64,000 bases of DNA from an uncultured Christensenella sp. (GTDB lineage: Bacteria; Bacillota_A; Clostridia; Christensenellales; Borkfalkiaceae), in the NCBI GenBank assembly GCA_910579295.1, contig CAJTTC010000002.1, positions 62,001 to 126,000 of the forward strand. The letters are read 5' to 3'. The translations under genes were made by a program, and so were the position numbers. Below the pieces are notes generated by a model. That model had not been told where the DNA came from. It ran no database searches and saw only the letters and a program-made list of their open reading frames with translations. Shown here piece after piece: positions 8,068 to 16,900 of the stretch (position 1 is the first letter of the stretch; every line of letters starts with the position of its first letter).

Positions 8068-9102
8068 ATGAATTACATAGGTTCAAAGTATTCTATAGTT
8101 GATTTTATAAAATCTTCAATAGATAAGACATTAAAACAAAATAATGAAGAGAGAACGCCAAGCGAAATGGTGTTTGCAGATTTGTTTGCAGGCACTGGCG
8201 TTGTTAGTGGTTCATTTAAAGAGCTTGGATATTCTATTATTGCAAACGATATTCAATATTATAGCTACGTTGTAAGTAAGCATATGATAGAGAATAACGG
8301 AAACCTTGATAAAGACAGGTGCGACGATTTAATAAATGAGTTAAACAATATTGACGGTGTAGAGGGCTTTATATATCAAAATTATTCTCTTGGCGGAACA
8401 AAAGGACACGAATTCGAGAGAATGTATTTTTCTGACGAAAACGCAAAAAAGTGCGATGCAATCAGAATTAAAATCGAAGAATGGAAAAAGTCTGACTATA
8501 TAAACGAAAATGAATATTACTTTTTGCTTAGCTCATTAATAAACAGTATCGATAAATTTGCAAATACTGCCTCCGTATATGGCGCATTTTTAAAATCACT
8601 AAAAAAATCGGCATTGAAACCTATGGTATTAACACCGCTTCCGATTATGCATGGTGCAGTCGAATGTAAAGTATACAATGAGGATATATCAGAACTAATA
8701 AAGACTGTAAAAGGCGATATTCTTTATCTTGACCCCCCTTACAACGCTAGACAATATTGTACAAATTATCATTTACTTGAAACTATTGCAAGATATGATA
8801 GCCCCGAAATTTACGGTAAAACTGGGTTAAGAGAATACAGCGCACAAAAGAGCGTGTTTTGCATTAAAAGCAAAGTAGCGCAAGCATTTAATGAGTTGAT
8901 TAAAAATGCCGATTTCAAATATATATTTTTAAGTTATAACAATGAGGGACTTATGTCTTTCGATACAATAGGTAAAGTAATGAGGAAATACGGCAAATAT
9001 ACATATGATTTGCAAGAACATAAAAGGTTTAAAGCCGACAATGCACGTGAAAGCAAAGCCGATAAAACAGTTGAGTATTTGCATTGTTTAATTAAGAAAT
9101 AA
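8068..9102 (+). CDS. D12-class N6-adenine DNA methyltransferase, predicted CATG-specific
   Basis: Transfers a methyl group from S-adenosylmethionine to adenine N6 in a specific DNA site. The ATG is fixed by the conserved N-terminal motif MNYIGSKYS; the longer frame upstream would run through the promoter. Motif I is FADLFAGTGVVSGSFK and the catalytic motif IV is YLDPPYNARQY, the order of the D12 (alpha) class. At 344 residues it is comparable to M.NlaIII/M.HpyI-type enzymes. Specificity is inferred from the NlaIII-like nuclease on the opposite strand. It is AT-rich in contrast to the flanking chromosome. It starts a two-gene operon; the second methyltransferase begins four bases after its stop codon. 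Confidence 0.88.
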   Translation: MNYIGSKYSIVDFIKSSIDKTLKQNNEERTPSEMVFADLFAGTGVVSGSFKELGYSIIANDIQYYSYVVSKHMIENNGNLDKDRCDDLINELNNIDGVEGFIYQNYSLGGTKGHEFERMYFSDENAKKCDAIRIKIEEWKKSDYINENEYYFLLSSLINSIDKFANTASVYGAFLKSLKKSALKPMVLTPLPIMHGAVECKVYNEDISELIKTVKGDILYLDPPYNARQYCTNYHLLETIARYDSPEIYGKTGLREYSAQKSVFCIKSKVAQAFNELIKNADFKYIFLSYNNEGLMSFDTIGKVMRKYGKYTYDLQEHKRFKADNARESKADKTVEYLHCLIKK

Positions 9103-9105
9103 TAG

Positions 9106-9900
9106 ATGAGCAAAATAAACGATTTGGACTTAAAAAATTGGAAAGGCTTGACGGATATTTGGACTGATAGTCTTTGGATAATTGAAAAGCGTGATAATTC
9201 TGGTGCGCATAGCGGACATTATCACGGCAATTTTGTTCCGCAAATTCCACACCAATTACTTTCAAGATACACAAAAGCAGGCGATTTTGTATTAGACCCT
9301 TTCGCGGGCAGTGGCACTACACTAATTGAAGCTCAGAGAATGAACCGCAATTCAATAGGTATTGAACTGCAACCGCAAGTTACTATGGAAGCAATAGGAA
9401 GAATTCATTCCGAGCGAAAGGACGGGATAGTTGCCGATACATTTGTTGACGATAGTAGAACTTTTGATACAAACAGAATTTTAACCACTTACAATATAAA
9501 CGCAGTCCAATTTATTATATATCATCCGCCGTATTGGGATATAATAAAATTTAGTGAAGATAGAAACGATTTATCCAACTCTCCTACCCTTGAAGATTTT
9601 ATAGAGAATTTTAAAAAAGTTGTATGCAACACCATTCCATTATTAGAGAAAGGAAGATATTGCGCCGTTGTAATTGGCGATAAATATGCAAACGGACAAA
9701 TAATTCCTCTTGGTTTTTACTGTATGCAGGCGATGCAACAAGAAGGTTTAACGCTTAAAGCAACCATTGTCAAAAATTTTGGCGAAACAAAGGGTAAGGC
9801 AAATCAAGAAGCGTTATGGCGTAGAAGAGCATTGCAGAACGGTTTATATATTTTTAAGCACGAATATATTTTTATTTTTAAAAAAGAGACAGTTAAATAA
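9106..9900 (+). CDS. DNA methyltransferase (N4-cytosine/N6-adenine type)
   Basis: SAM-dependent DNA methyltransferase of 264 residues. A motif X-like segment (QIPHQLLSRYTKAGD) precedes motif I DPFAGSGTTLIEA; catalytic motif IV is present as HPPYWD, a variant of the usual (S/D/N)PPY, so target base and activity are uncertain. No separate long target-recognition domain is evident. No ribosome binding site is visible between the genes, so translation is probably coupled to the first methyltransferase. The 3' end lies in a palindrome shared with the convergent nuclease gene and overlaps it by eight bases. It probably protects against that nuclease; this is inferred from position only. Confidence 0.82.
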   Translation: MSKINDLDLKNWKGLTDIWTDSLWIIEKRDNSGAHSGHYHGNFVPQIPHQLLSRYTKAGDFVLDPFAGSGTTLIEAQRMNRNSIGIELQPQVTMEAIGRIHSERKDGIVADTFVDDSRTFDTNRILTTYNINAVQFIIYHPPYWDIIKFSEDRNDLSNSPTLEDFIENFKKVVCNTIPLLEKGRYCAVVIGDKYANGQIIPLGFYCMQAMQQEGLTLKATIVKNFGETKGKANQEALWRRRALQNGLYIFKHEYIFIFKKETVK

Positions 9901-9916
9901 CTGTCTCTTTTTTAAA
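9877..9916. terminator. Forty-base perfect palindrome spanning two convergent stop codons
   Basis: Bases 9877-9895 are exactly complementary to 9898-9916 around a central AA. A-rich and T-rich ends make it a bidirectional terminator. Both stop codons (9898-9900 plus, 9893-9895 minus) lie within it, and both proteins therefore end in FKKETV plus one residue. Confidence 0.85.
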
Positions 9917-11029
9917 CTCAATATCATCGTTTTTAAATTCAAATATAATATATTCCATATCATCTAAATTTGAATTTCTAAGTTCCATTTTGTTATTATT
10001 GAATTCAGAAAACGCATTAACAAATAGTTTCTTATTTTTTGTGTTTCTGTTAAATTTTTCAGCTATAATTGTTGGAATAATTCTTATTGGTTTGCGTCCA
10101 TTCGTAAAATTAGGGGAAATATATTGGTCAACCCAAGTTATGTACCACTTTAATTGTTCTATAGCATAGGCTGTGGGACGTTCATCTTTTAATTCTATAA
10201 TTCGAATTATCGTTGCGCATTCTGTATCGCTTACAATTAAGACATCTATTCTTTGTTCACCAACACTACAAATTACTTCATTACCAACCCAAAGAGTTTT
10301 TGAATTTTCGGGCAATAAATATTGTGCAAGTAAATTATCAAAATTTTGTGTTATATATGCTTGTAAATGTACTTCGTATGCGCCTGTTTTGTGTAGTAAT
10401 CTATTTTTTATATTTAGTGTTAAATTCGTTTTTCCAGTATATGCACCTGCTGTCTCAGTAGACTTTATACATTGATTATCTTTATCGTAGCAAAAGAAAT
10501 CTGATTTTAGATAATCATTGTTTGCGTTTTCTATAAGGAATTTAAGTTTTCGATATTCAAATTCAGTTACAAAAGAGCAGCCCCTGTTTCCAGCTAATTT
10601 TCTATAAATTAAACTCCAACACATTTCATATGGATGATTTAAGTGGGCTATTTCATCTAATGCTGAATGCTCGGATATTCCAATAGGATAAACCTTATAT
10701 GGCTTTATTTTTACTCTGAAAGGAAGATATTTGTTTAGACGGTTTTCTTCACCAAGAAAATTTTCACTAAGGGGGCTAAGAAAAGGTAAACTTGCGATTT
10801 GAAAAATTCCAAAGAATTTTTTACACCCTGTTACATAGAATATCACATAATCATTTATTCTTACTTTTGAAATATCACTTATCATTGCAGTTAAAGTTTT
10901 TTCGGCAGTGTAGTCTATTCCGCAAGTTTCATTTAGATTTGGTTCATTGTTACCATATCCAGTTCCTGCAAATAAATATTGTAAGTGATAGTCGAAAGTA
11001 TTTTCATTTACAATAAAAATATGTGTCAT
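9893..11029 (-). CDS. Predicted restriction endonuclease: PUA/EVE-like N-terminus plus PD-(D/E)XK domain
   Basis: The 378-residue protein starts with a beta-rich region containing NDYVIFYVTGCKKFFGIFQI (about residues 55-80), reminiscent of EVE/ASCH/PUA-like folds that read modified or flipped bases. The C-terminal half carries a PD-(D/E)XK-type core: GEQRIDVLIV followed by IIRIIELKDE, giving Asp, then Glu-x-Lys, as in NucS-like nucleases. ATG follows the stop of the upstream nuclease by one base, with an AAGGA site, implying coupling. The cognate methyltransferase is probably the convergent gene. Alternatively it may be a modification-dependent (type IV-like) nuclease. The domain calls are from motifs only. 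Confidence 0.62.
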   Translation of the reverse strand: MTHIFIVNENTFDYHLQYLFAGTGYGNNEPNLNETCGIDYTAEKTLTAMISDISKVRINDYVIFYVTGCKKFFGIFQIASLPFLSPLSENFLGEENRLNKYLPFRVKIKPYKVYPIGISEHSALDEIAHLNHPYEMCWSLIYRKLAGNRGCSFVTEFEYRKLKFLIENANNDYLKSDFFCYDKDNQCIKSTETAGAYTGKTNLTLNIKNRLLHKTGAYEVHLQAYITQNFDNLLAQYLLPENSKTLWVGNEVICSVGEQRIDVLIVSDTECATIIRIIELKDERPTAYAIEQLKWYITWVDQYISPNFTNGRKPIRIIPTIIAEKFNRNTKNKKLFVNAFSEFNNNKMELRNSNLDDMEYIIFEFKNDDIEFKKETVI

Positions 11030-11030
11030 A

Positions 11031-11630
11031 TTAATTTTTCCTTGTTAAATGTTTTTTAAATTCTATCGGGTCGTACCAATAACAACCAACGCAAGCATTT
11101 TCTTCGTTATGGTGTTCGGCAACACCCGAATAATAAGAAATAGGGTAACCCAACAATTTAGCGTCGTAGCGAATACCTGTTCGGCGACACTCTTTGCAAA
11201 ATTGTCTTTTTGCGTCATTTGCGGCTTTACTTAAAGGCTGAAAATCTTCTAGGCTTTGATTTTCATTTCGCATAACTCTGCCTTCGTTTTTCATTCCGTT
11301 TTTATGGTCAACTTCGGGGTTAGACGTACCAAGCACAACACAACGGCGTGCTTTTATCGCTTTTTTAATATCAGCACGAATATATTGAGAGTAATCACCA
11401 TTATTAAAACCGTTAAGCCTTATTCTATCTATTCCGTTTCCGCTTGAAATATTTTTATCAAATTCGATAACATACTTCTTTGCAAGGGTGGACTCTTTCC
11501 TTGCCCAAGAAGCCCCGTTACCAAAGGTTAGGCAAGCATATTCACCTACAAATTCTGATACGCTTACCCAACGGCTTACGCCATTGCTGTTTGGTTGCGC
11601 TAACTGAATAAATAATTCCGTCTTTGTCAT
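11031..11630 (-). CDS. NlaIII/IceA1-type restriction endonuclease (HNH), predicted CATG
   Basis: The 199-residue protein strongly resembles R.NlaIII and Helicobacter IceA1: TKTELFIQLAQPNSNGVSRW at the N-terminus, EFVGEY, GNGASWARK, GIDRIRLNGFN, the HNH core EVDHKNGMKNEGR, SLEDFQPLSKAANDAKRQ, two CxxC pairs (FCKECR, ACVGCYWYDP) that probably bind structural zinc. NlaIII cuts CATG; the predicted site here follows that resemblance, recalled rather than searched. GAGGTG lies before the ATG. It is the middle gene of the controller-nuclease-nuclease operon. It is AT-rich like the rest of the island. Confidence 0.85.
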   Translation of the reverse strand: MTKTELFIQLAQPNSNGVSRWVSVSEFVGEYACLTFGNGASWARKESTLAKKYVIEFDKNISSGNGIDRIRLNGFNNGDYSQYIRADIKKAIKARRCVVLGTSNPEVDHKNGMKNEGRVMRNENQSLEDFQPLSKAANDAKRQFCKECRRTGIRYDAKLLGYPISYYSGVAEHHNEENACVGCYWYDPIEFKKHLTRKN

Positions 11631-11647
11631 TTGTTAATCACCTCTTA

Positions 11648-11851
11648 TTAAAAATCAAAGAATTCGCTAAAAGAAACTTCAAGTGCTTTAACTATTTTTT
11701 CTAATGTTGCGATTGATATATTGCGTTTGCCAACTTCAAGACTTGCGATATATGTTCTATGAACACCAGAACGAAACCCTAATTCTTCTTGACTAATGCC
11801 AAGTTTTCCACGCAACTCTTTTATACGGCTGCCAACTTTTTCTTCTATCAT
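11648..11851 (-). CDS. XRE-family controller (C protein-like) of the restriction-modification island
   Basis: A 67-residue single-domain HTH protein: VGSRIKELRGKLGISQEELG, then the recognition-helix segment SGVHRTYIASLEVGKRNIS and dimerisation helix LEKIVKALEVSFSEFF. Size and pattern match C proteins, which delay nuclease expression until methylation is established. It is the first gene of an operon with two nucleases, and its promoter carries a palindrome in the position expected for autoactivation. An AGGAG site precedes the ATG. It could be a generic XRE regulator, but the context favours a controller. Confidence 0.83.
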   Translation of the reverse strand: MIEEKVGSRIKELRGKLGISQEELGFRSGVHRTYIASLEVGKRNISIATLEKIVKALEVSFSEFFDF

Positions 11852-11876
11852 CTTTTTACTCCTACTGACCCTTTTA

Positions 11877-11917
11877 ATTATAAAAATATGTTACTTATTT
11901 ATCAACACTCAATGAGT
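11877..11917 (-). promoter_or_regulatory. Promoter and putative C-box of the controller-nuclease operon
   Basis: On the minus strand TTGATA (11905-11900), 17 nt, TATAAT (11882-11877). Directly upstream is an 11-base palindrome ACTCATTGAGT (11917-11907), centred about 42 bases before the expected start point, plus a further AGT half-site at 11895-11893. This is where an activating C protein or repressing XRE dimer would bind. Confidence 0.7.
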
Positions 11918-11959
11918 AACAATATGCGATTTGTCACTGTGGCGGGGGCTTGAATAAAT

Positions 11960-11992
11960 GAATAAACGAGCGCGCGGCGTAGCCGCGCGCTC
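11960..11992 (-). terminator. Terminator of the ten-gene operon
   Basis: An 11-bp GC-rich stem (11968-11978 with 11982-11992) around loop GTA, followed on the minus strand by GTTTATTCATTTATTC, a broken T-run. It lies 72 bases past the AAA+ gene stop. Nothing else is seen in 11920-12064. Confidence 0.7.
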
Positions 11993-12064
11993 AAACACTA
12001 TAACAAAGGTAAACAACCGAATAAAAAGAAAGCTGTGAAAACCGCTTTATTATTTAATGAATAA

Positions 12065-13243
12065 TTAATCTCTGTCCTCGCGGAAACGGTCATAGCTGTC
12101 CAAAAGCTCCTGCGAGATACTCGGCGGAGTCTTTTTAAACGCCTTGACGAACATCTCCCGCGTGAGGGGCAACGGCGGGTTAGATATGCCCTTTGCCTGC
12201 ATCTCTTCCAAAGCTATGCGGCACGTTTCCTCTATAATTCCGCAGATATCCGCCGCAGAGTAATACCCCGCGCACTCTTCGTATACGCCGACGTTCGGAT
12301 CGTTGACAACGCGCTTCTGCTCGGTCATTTCGAGCACGTCCTCCGCCGTTACGTCAAGCATATCAATGCCCTTCAATTTGCCCGCTATAATGGCAAGCTT
12401 AGCCTCTCTGTCGGGCGGCGTCACGTGAATGAGGTGCGAGAAACGCTTGTATCTGAGATAGGCGGGGTCGATAACGTCGGGACGGTTGGTCGCGCCTATC
12501 ATAATTCTCTTTGCGCCGTTTACGCCGAAGCCGTTTATACGCTGCAACAGCTCGGTAGTGACCGCCGCTTTATAGTCCTTTGTGTCCTGCGTACGCTTGC
12601 TGAATATCGACTCGCACTCGTCGACGAAGAGTATCGCGCCGTCGGGGCAGGCGTCCAACTCCTGAAATAGCTGTTTAACCGCCGCTTCCGACTCCCCCAC
12701 ATACGACTTGAATATGTCGGCGGGCGTGACGATGAACAACGGCAGGTTCATAGCGTTAGCTATTGCCTCCGCAAACATAGTTTTACCCGTGCCGGGCGCG
12801 CCGTACATAAGCATACCCAAGCCGCCCTCTAACTTATAGTGCTTTAAGAGCTCGGGATTTTGCGCCATAAACATAAAGCTCTTTACAAGTTTTTTAACGT
12901 TGTCAAGCCCCTTGACGTCGTCGAACGTCGTCTTTGGCACGGTACTGCTGACCGACGACCCGTACTGTTGCGCCCTTTCGGTGAGCTGAGGAACGTATGC
13001 GGCGAATTTTTTGGCTTCGTCCTCGTCGTTAAGCCGCGAAGAAAGCGTTTTTGCAATCTGCGCCATTCTGAGATATTCACGCCTGAGCTCCGCCTGCTCC
13101 TCGCGCGTTAAATCGTTCTTATCCTTTCGGTTGTTCTTTATTTTTGCGATTTTGTCGTGAGAAACTGCAAACTGCTTTTTCAGCTCCTCTATGCTGTCGG
13201 GCTTGTCCGCCGCTGCCGCGCTGTTTTTACCTATTCCCGCCAT
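12065..13243 (-). CDS. Vps4/meiotic-clade-like AAA+ ATPase with N-terminal helical (MIT-like) domain
   Basis: A 392-residue single-ring AAA+ ATPase. Residues about 15-95 are helical and end in FAAYVPQLTERAQQY, which resembles the third helix of MIT domains. The AAA core follows: FDDVKGLDNVKKLV, Walker A YGAPGTGKT (about 147-155), pore loop 1 FKSYVGESE (178-186), Walker B ILFVDE (204-209), sensor 1 GATNRP (250-255) and arginine-finger region RYKRFSH. The pore loop and TELLQRINGFG are very like Vps4, spastin and katanin. The tail PPSISQELLDSYDRF matches the Vps4-type C-terminal helix. Such enzymes thread or disassemble polymers. It is the last gene of the ten-gene operon, 16 bases after the helical protein that is its likely partner. 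The AAA+ call is certain; the MIT comparison is tentative. Confidence 0.88.
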   Translation of the reverse strand: MAGIGKNSAAAADKPDSIEELKKQFAVSHDKIAKIKNNRKDKNDLTREEQAELRREYLRMAQIAKTLSSRLNDEDEAKKFAAYVPQLTERAQQYGSSVSSTVPKTTFDDVKGLDNVKKLVKSFMFMAQNPELLKHYKLEGGLGMLMYGAPGTGKTMFAEAIANAMNLPLFIVTPADIFKSYVGESEAAVKQLFQELDACPDGAILFVDECESIFSKRTQDTKDYKAAVTTELLQRINGFGVNGAKRIMIGATNRPDVIDPAYLRYKRFSHLIHVTPPDREAKLAIIAGKLKGIDMLDVTAEDVLEMTEQKRVVNDPNVGVYEECAGYYSAADICGIIEETCRIALEEMQAKGISNPPLPLTREMFVKAFKKTPPSISQELLDSYDRFREDRD

Positions 13244-13259
13244 AATGTACCCCCGTCAA

Positions 13260-13997
13260 TTAAAGAATGTCGTCTATATCGGGTGTAGAGCCGCCCTCGG
13301 GCGCGGTTGACGTACCCGCCGAAGAACCAGCCGACGCTCCCGCCGAACCCGAAGCGGGCGCGGTGGGTTTGTCGCCCTTTAACTCCGCAATATAGTTGAG
13401 CGCTCTGTCCTGATTGGGCAGAGGTGTTCCGCCGTTTGCAACGCGCTTAGCTTCCTTTTTGCGCCTCTTCTCGTCCGCCTTAGCCATTGAAGCGCGCATA
13501 CGCTCGAAGCTCGTTCTGAGCGAATCCGTGATATCGTGAGCCATTTCCACGCGCGAAACGATATTTTTAATAGCCGTGTCGAGACGCTTGCGGTTATTCC
13601 TCTGTGCGCGGCGCATAATAATTCTGCGCTTTAAAGTTGCGAAAGGGCCGTAGCTCTTGGCAAGTATCTGATTGTTTACGGAATCCTCGTAGTCTATCGA
13701 ATCATCAATGAACTGTATCGCCGTGGACAGATAGGAGGTCGCCACCTGTACGGAGGTTATCAGCTCGATTGCGTCCTTCATCTGGAAAGCCACGTCGAGG
13801 AACGTGACCATCATCTGATAACGGTAGTCCGACTCGCCGTACAGCTCGGCAAACTTGATTGCCTTGCGCGCAAGCGTATCGATCTTGTTGTCCATATCCT
13901 CCATCTGATTGGCGCGCCTGATTTCAAGCGTCGCCTCGGTCATTTGCTCCCCTCTAGAATCTTTCTCCTTAGGTGTTCTCAATTTATCCTTTGCCAT
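13260..13997 (-). CDS. Helical protein with basic core and flexible Ser/Gly/Ala tail; candidate AAA+ partner
   Basis: Unrecognised family, 245 residues. Residues about 20-190 are almost all predicted helix, with a strongly basic central segment (LKRRIIMRRAQRNNRKRL, about 120-140) and a charged helix ending in EKRRKKEAKR. Residues about 208-238 are low-complexity Ser/Gly/Ala/Thr, and the protein ends in an acidic-hydrophobic tail PDIDDIL. A helical basic body, a disordered linker and a C-terminal acidic peptide next to a Vps4-like ATPase recall ESCRT-III subunits, whose C-terminal peptide is bound by the MIT domain; this is analogy only. The gene starts one base after the helicase stop and is almost certainly co-translated. 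No TM or signal peptide. Confidence 0.75.
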   Translation of the reverse strand: MAKDKLRTPKEKDSRGEQMTEATLEIRRANQMEDMDNKIDTLARKAIKFAELYGESDYRYQMMVTFLDVAFQMKDAIELITSVQVATSYLSTAIQFIDDSIDYEDSVNNQILAKSYGPFATLKRRIIMRRAQRNNRKRLDTAIKNIVSRVEMAHDITDSLRTSFERMRASMAKADEKRRKKEAKRVANGGTPLPNQDRALNYIAELKGDKPTAPASGSAGASAGSSAGTSTAPEGGSTPDIDDIL

Positions 13998-13998
13998 A

Positions 13999-16900
13999 TC
14001 AATTATTCTCCTCGTTATTAATTATTGTCATAAGCGCCTTTTTTAACGCTTCCTGTTCGTTTTGTCTGTTGTCCGCCCAATCGTGAGCGTACACTGTGTG
14101 AAGCTTCCAACCGCGCGCAATAAGCGAATTTTTATAGCGCATATTGTAGTCGAGATAGTCGTACTTAGCTCCCACGGGGCGCTCGCACCATATCCCGAGC
14201 AACGCGCGCTTTAAATCCTTGCTGAGCACGGCTATGGGTATTCTGACCGAGCCTTCGGTTACGCCGTAGTCGGTTACTACGCGCTCGCTCTCTATCCCGC
14301 ACGACCGCACATATGCGCACACGTCGGCGATAAAGCCCTTGCCGACGCTCCCGCACACAAACTGTTCGCTGTCCGCTTCGCCGAACCGCGCCACCGTTTC
14401 GAGATATTCCCTTATATAATTGACGTTTTCGCCCGTCACCTCGGCGGCTCTCACGGAATGCACAACCGTTACCATACTCTGCGCTCTCGTCACCGCAACG
14501 TTGAAAATGCACTTGCCGAGCTTGCCCTGATTGAGCTGCCCGAAATGCATATGCAACCCGCTCTCACGCTTGCCGTGCGTTATCGACAGAATGACGTGAC
14601 CGACCTCCTGCCCCTGCACGGTTTCTATCGTCTTGAAGAAAATGAGTTTTTCGGGCAAATCGTCGAAGTGCTCCAACGCGTCGCTTATCTGTTTGCTGAG
14701 CTGTTTATCCGCGCGCACGCGCTCCTCTATCGCCGAGCACTGCGCCTCGCCGAACGCAATGACGCCGACCGACATAGACAGCGTATGCGACTTTTCGTCG
14801 TAGTAATTTTCAAAGTGACGTTTAAGCTCCTCCACAACCTTATCGGCTTCCGCCTTGTTTCTGCCCAAAGACACGAAGCCCTCGGGCACGTACACGTCCC
14901 TCAGCCCCAGACCCGATACTCCCTTTTGCGCAACCGTTGCGGGCACGGGCGCGGGGAAGGTGCGCATATTTGGATAGAACGATTCCTGCGAAAATTTTAT
15001 CAGACTTTCCGTCATACTGCGGTAATGACAGATGAGCTCCTCTACGGGGAAGCCCTCGTTTCTGAGCGCAAGTCCCAACACGGAAATTTCGGGCTCTAAC
15101 GCGCCGTAGCCATCGCCGCTGTCGTCCGTTACGGGCGCGAGCGTTGTAAAGTGTTTGATCGGCGGCATCTGCCATTCGTCGCCGACTATTACGCACTGCT
15201 TAGAGCGGAAGAGCACGGGAAGCACTAACGCGGGTTCGAGCTGACTTGCCTCGTCGACAATCAGCACGTCGAAATTATCGAACTCGTCGTTGGTAAACAG
15301 AAGGCTTGCCGTGTACGGCGAGAGTATAAAGCATTTAGTGAGCTTTAACAGCGCCGACGCGTGCCGCTTGAACATAAGCCGCAGATTTTCGTTGGGATTT
15401 CTGTCCTGTATAAATATGAAATCGTCGTCAGCGGGCTTTATGCGGGCAAAGCATTTACCCTCGATGACCTGCGCGTTCAGCTCGTTGAGCTTTTCGTCGG
15501 CGGCGGCTAATTTTTCGAGATTGTTTTCAGTGCGCGCGCCCATACCGTTGCGCACTATGCCGAGCTCACTGTCCCTTGCGCGGATAGCCAAGGCGAAGAA
15601 TGAATGCTCGAACGCGTCCTTGAAAGTCGCCCCGTCGGGCAGCTTGCCGCCCTTTTCAAACCAATATAGAAACGCCGAAAGGTTGAACGCGTTCTGCGGG
15701 TGGCTTTTCAACGCCTTATAGCTTGCCGCGGCGGCTATTACGTCGCGGTCGCCTGCCTCGTCCGCAAGGATGTGCATATCGCCGAAGCTGTTGTCCTCGC
15801 CGTTTATCACATAGTAACTGCGGAAGTGCTCTCTGCCGAAGTTATCCAACGCAGTCGCTATCCCGTCTATCTTAGCGTTAAGCTGTTTGCCCGCCGAACG
15901 CAACATCGTTATAGCCTTTACGGTATTATCCTTGTCGGCGTTTTGCGCTCTGCAAGCTTTTATGAACTCCCACGCGCCTATTACGCTTTGCGCAATTGCC
16001 ACCGCATTTTCGGAATTGCCCCCCGAATATACCGCAACGAACGCATTTAACGCCTCTAATCCGCTACATAATAATTGCTTTCTGTAAGCCGTTTCATAGC
16101 GCGCCGCAAGCCCGCCGAAAGTGACGTTTGCAGTATCCTTTGCGGCAAGATACGAATAGCATTCAGCAATAAATTCAAGGTTATCCGTTACGCTCTTAAC
16201 GTATGCGCATACGTCCGAATGTGCACCCGAGCACTTTTTAATGACCAGTCTGAGACACAGTACCTGTTCGGGAGTGAGCTGTCTATGGAAGAACCTGTAC
16301 ATACTCTCCACGTTTTCGGCAACCCTCCTTTCGTGAACGGAAGCCGCCGCGTATTCCTTAACCGCTTTTACTATATCAATAAAAGAGGGCGCGGACAGAT
16401 AGCTGTATGCGACAAGCTTGGAATAAGCCTTTTTTGCCTTAAAATCGAGAGCCTTGGGCTTTGTCGGGCAATTTTCGAAATACGTACCCAATGCGGAAGC
16501 CGCGTTGAGAATATCGCGCAATTGCTCTTCGGACAAGTCGCTTCTGAACACCTCGCGCGAGCGCGCTACGCGCTCGATAATCGCGCTCTCCTCAGCCTCC
16601 AAAACGTCGCACGTCTTAGAGAGCAGTGAAACAGCCTCTCCGCTTAAAGACTTGCCGTCCACGGTAAATATTTCCGCACAGCCGCCGATCAGGCGCATTT
16701 GTCCGAGATTGAGTGACTTGTCGACGTTCAACGCGCCGAGCTTTATTACGCGCGCCTCCAACAGCTCGGTTGCGGGAACCTGCACGTCGCAGGCGACCTC
16801 GCCCGCAGGCAAAGCGAGAAGGTCGCACAAACGCCGCCTTACGTTCTCTATAACCTCGCCGCACTCCTCGCTTGCAACCATTGCCGCAAGCTGATTTTCG

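Noticed and set aside
7862..12064. Integration of the R-M island into tRNA-Arg with a direct repeat of the tRNA 3' end
   Set aside because: I searched by eye for a second copy of the tRNA 3' end at the right edge (11.85-12.06 kb) and found none; no integrase is encoded.
11941..12064. GC-rich inverted repeat as an attachment site or origin
   Set aside because: Position after the AAA+ stop codon and the T-rich minus-strand flank fit a terminator better.
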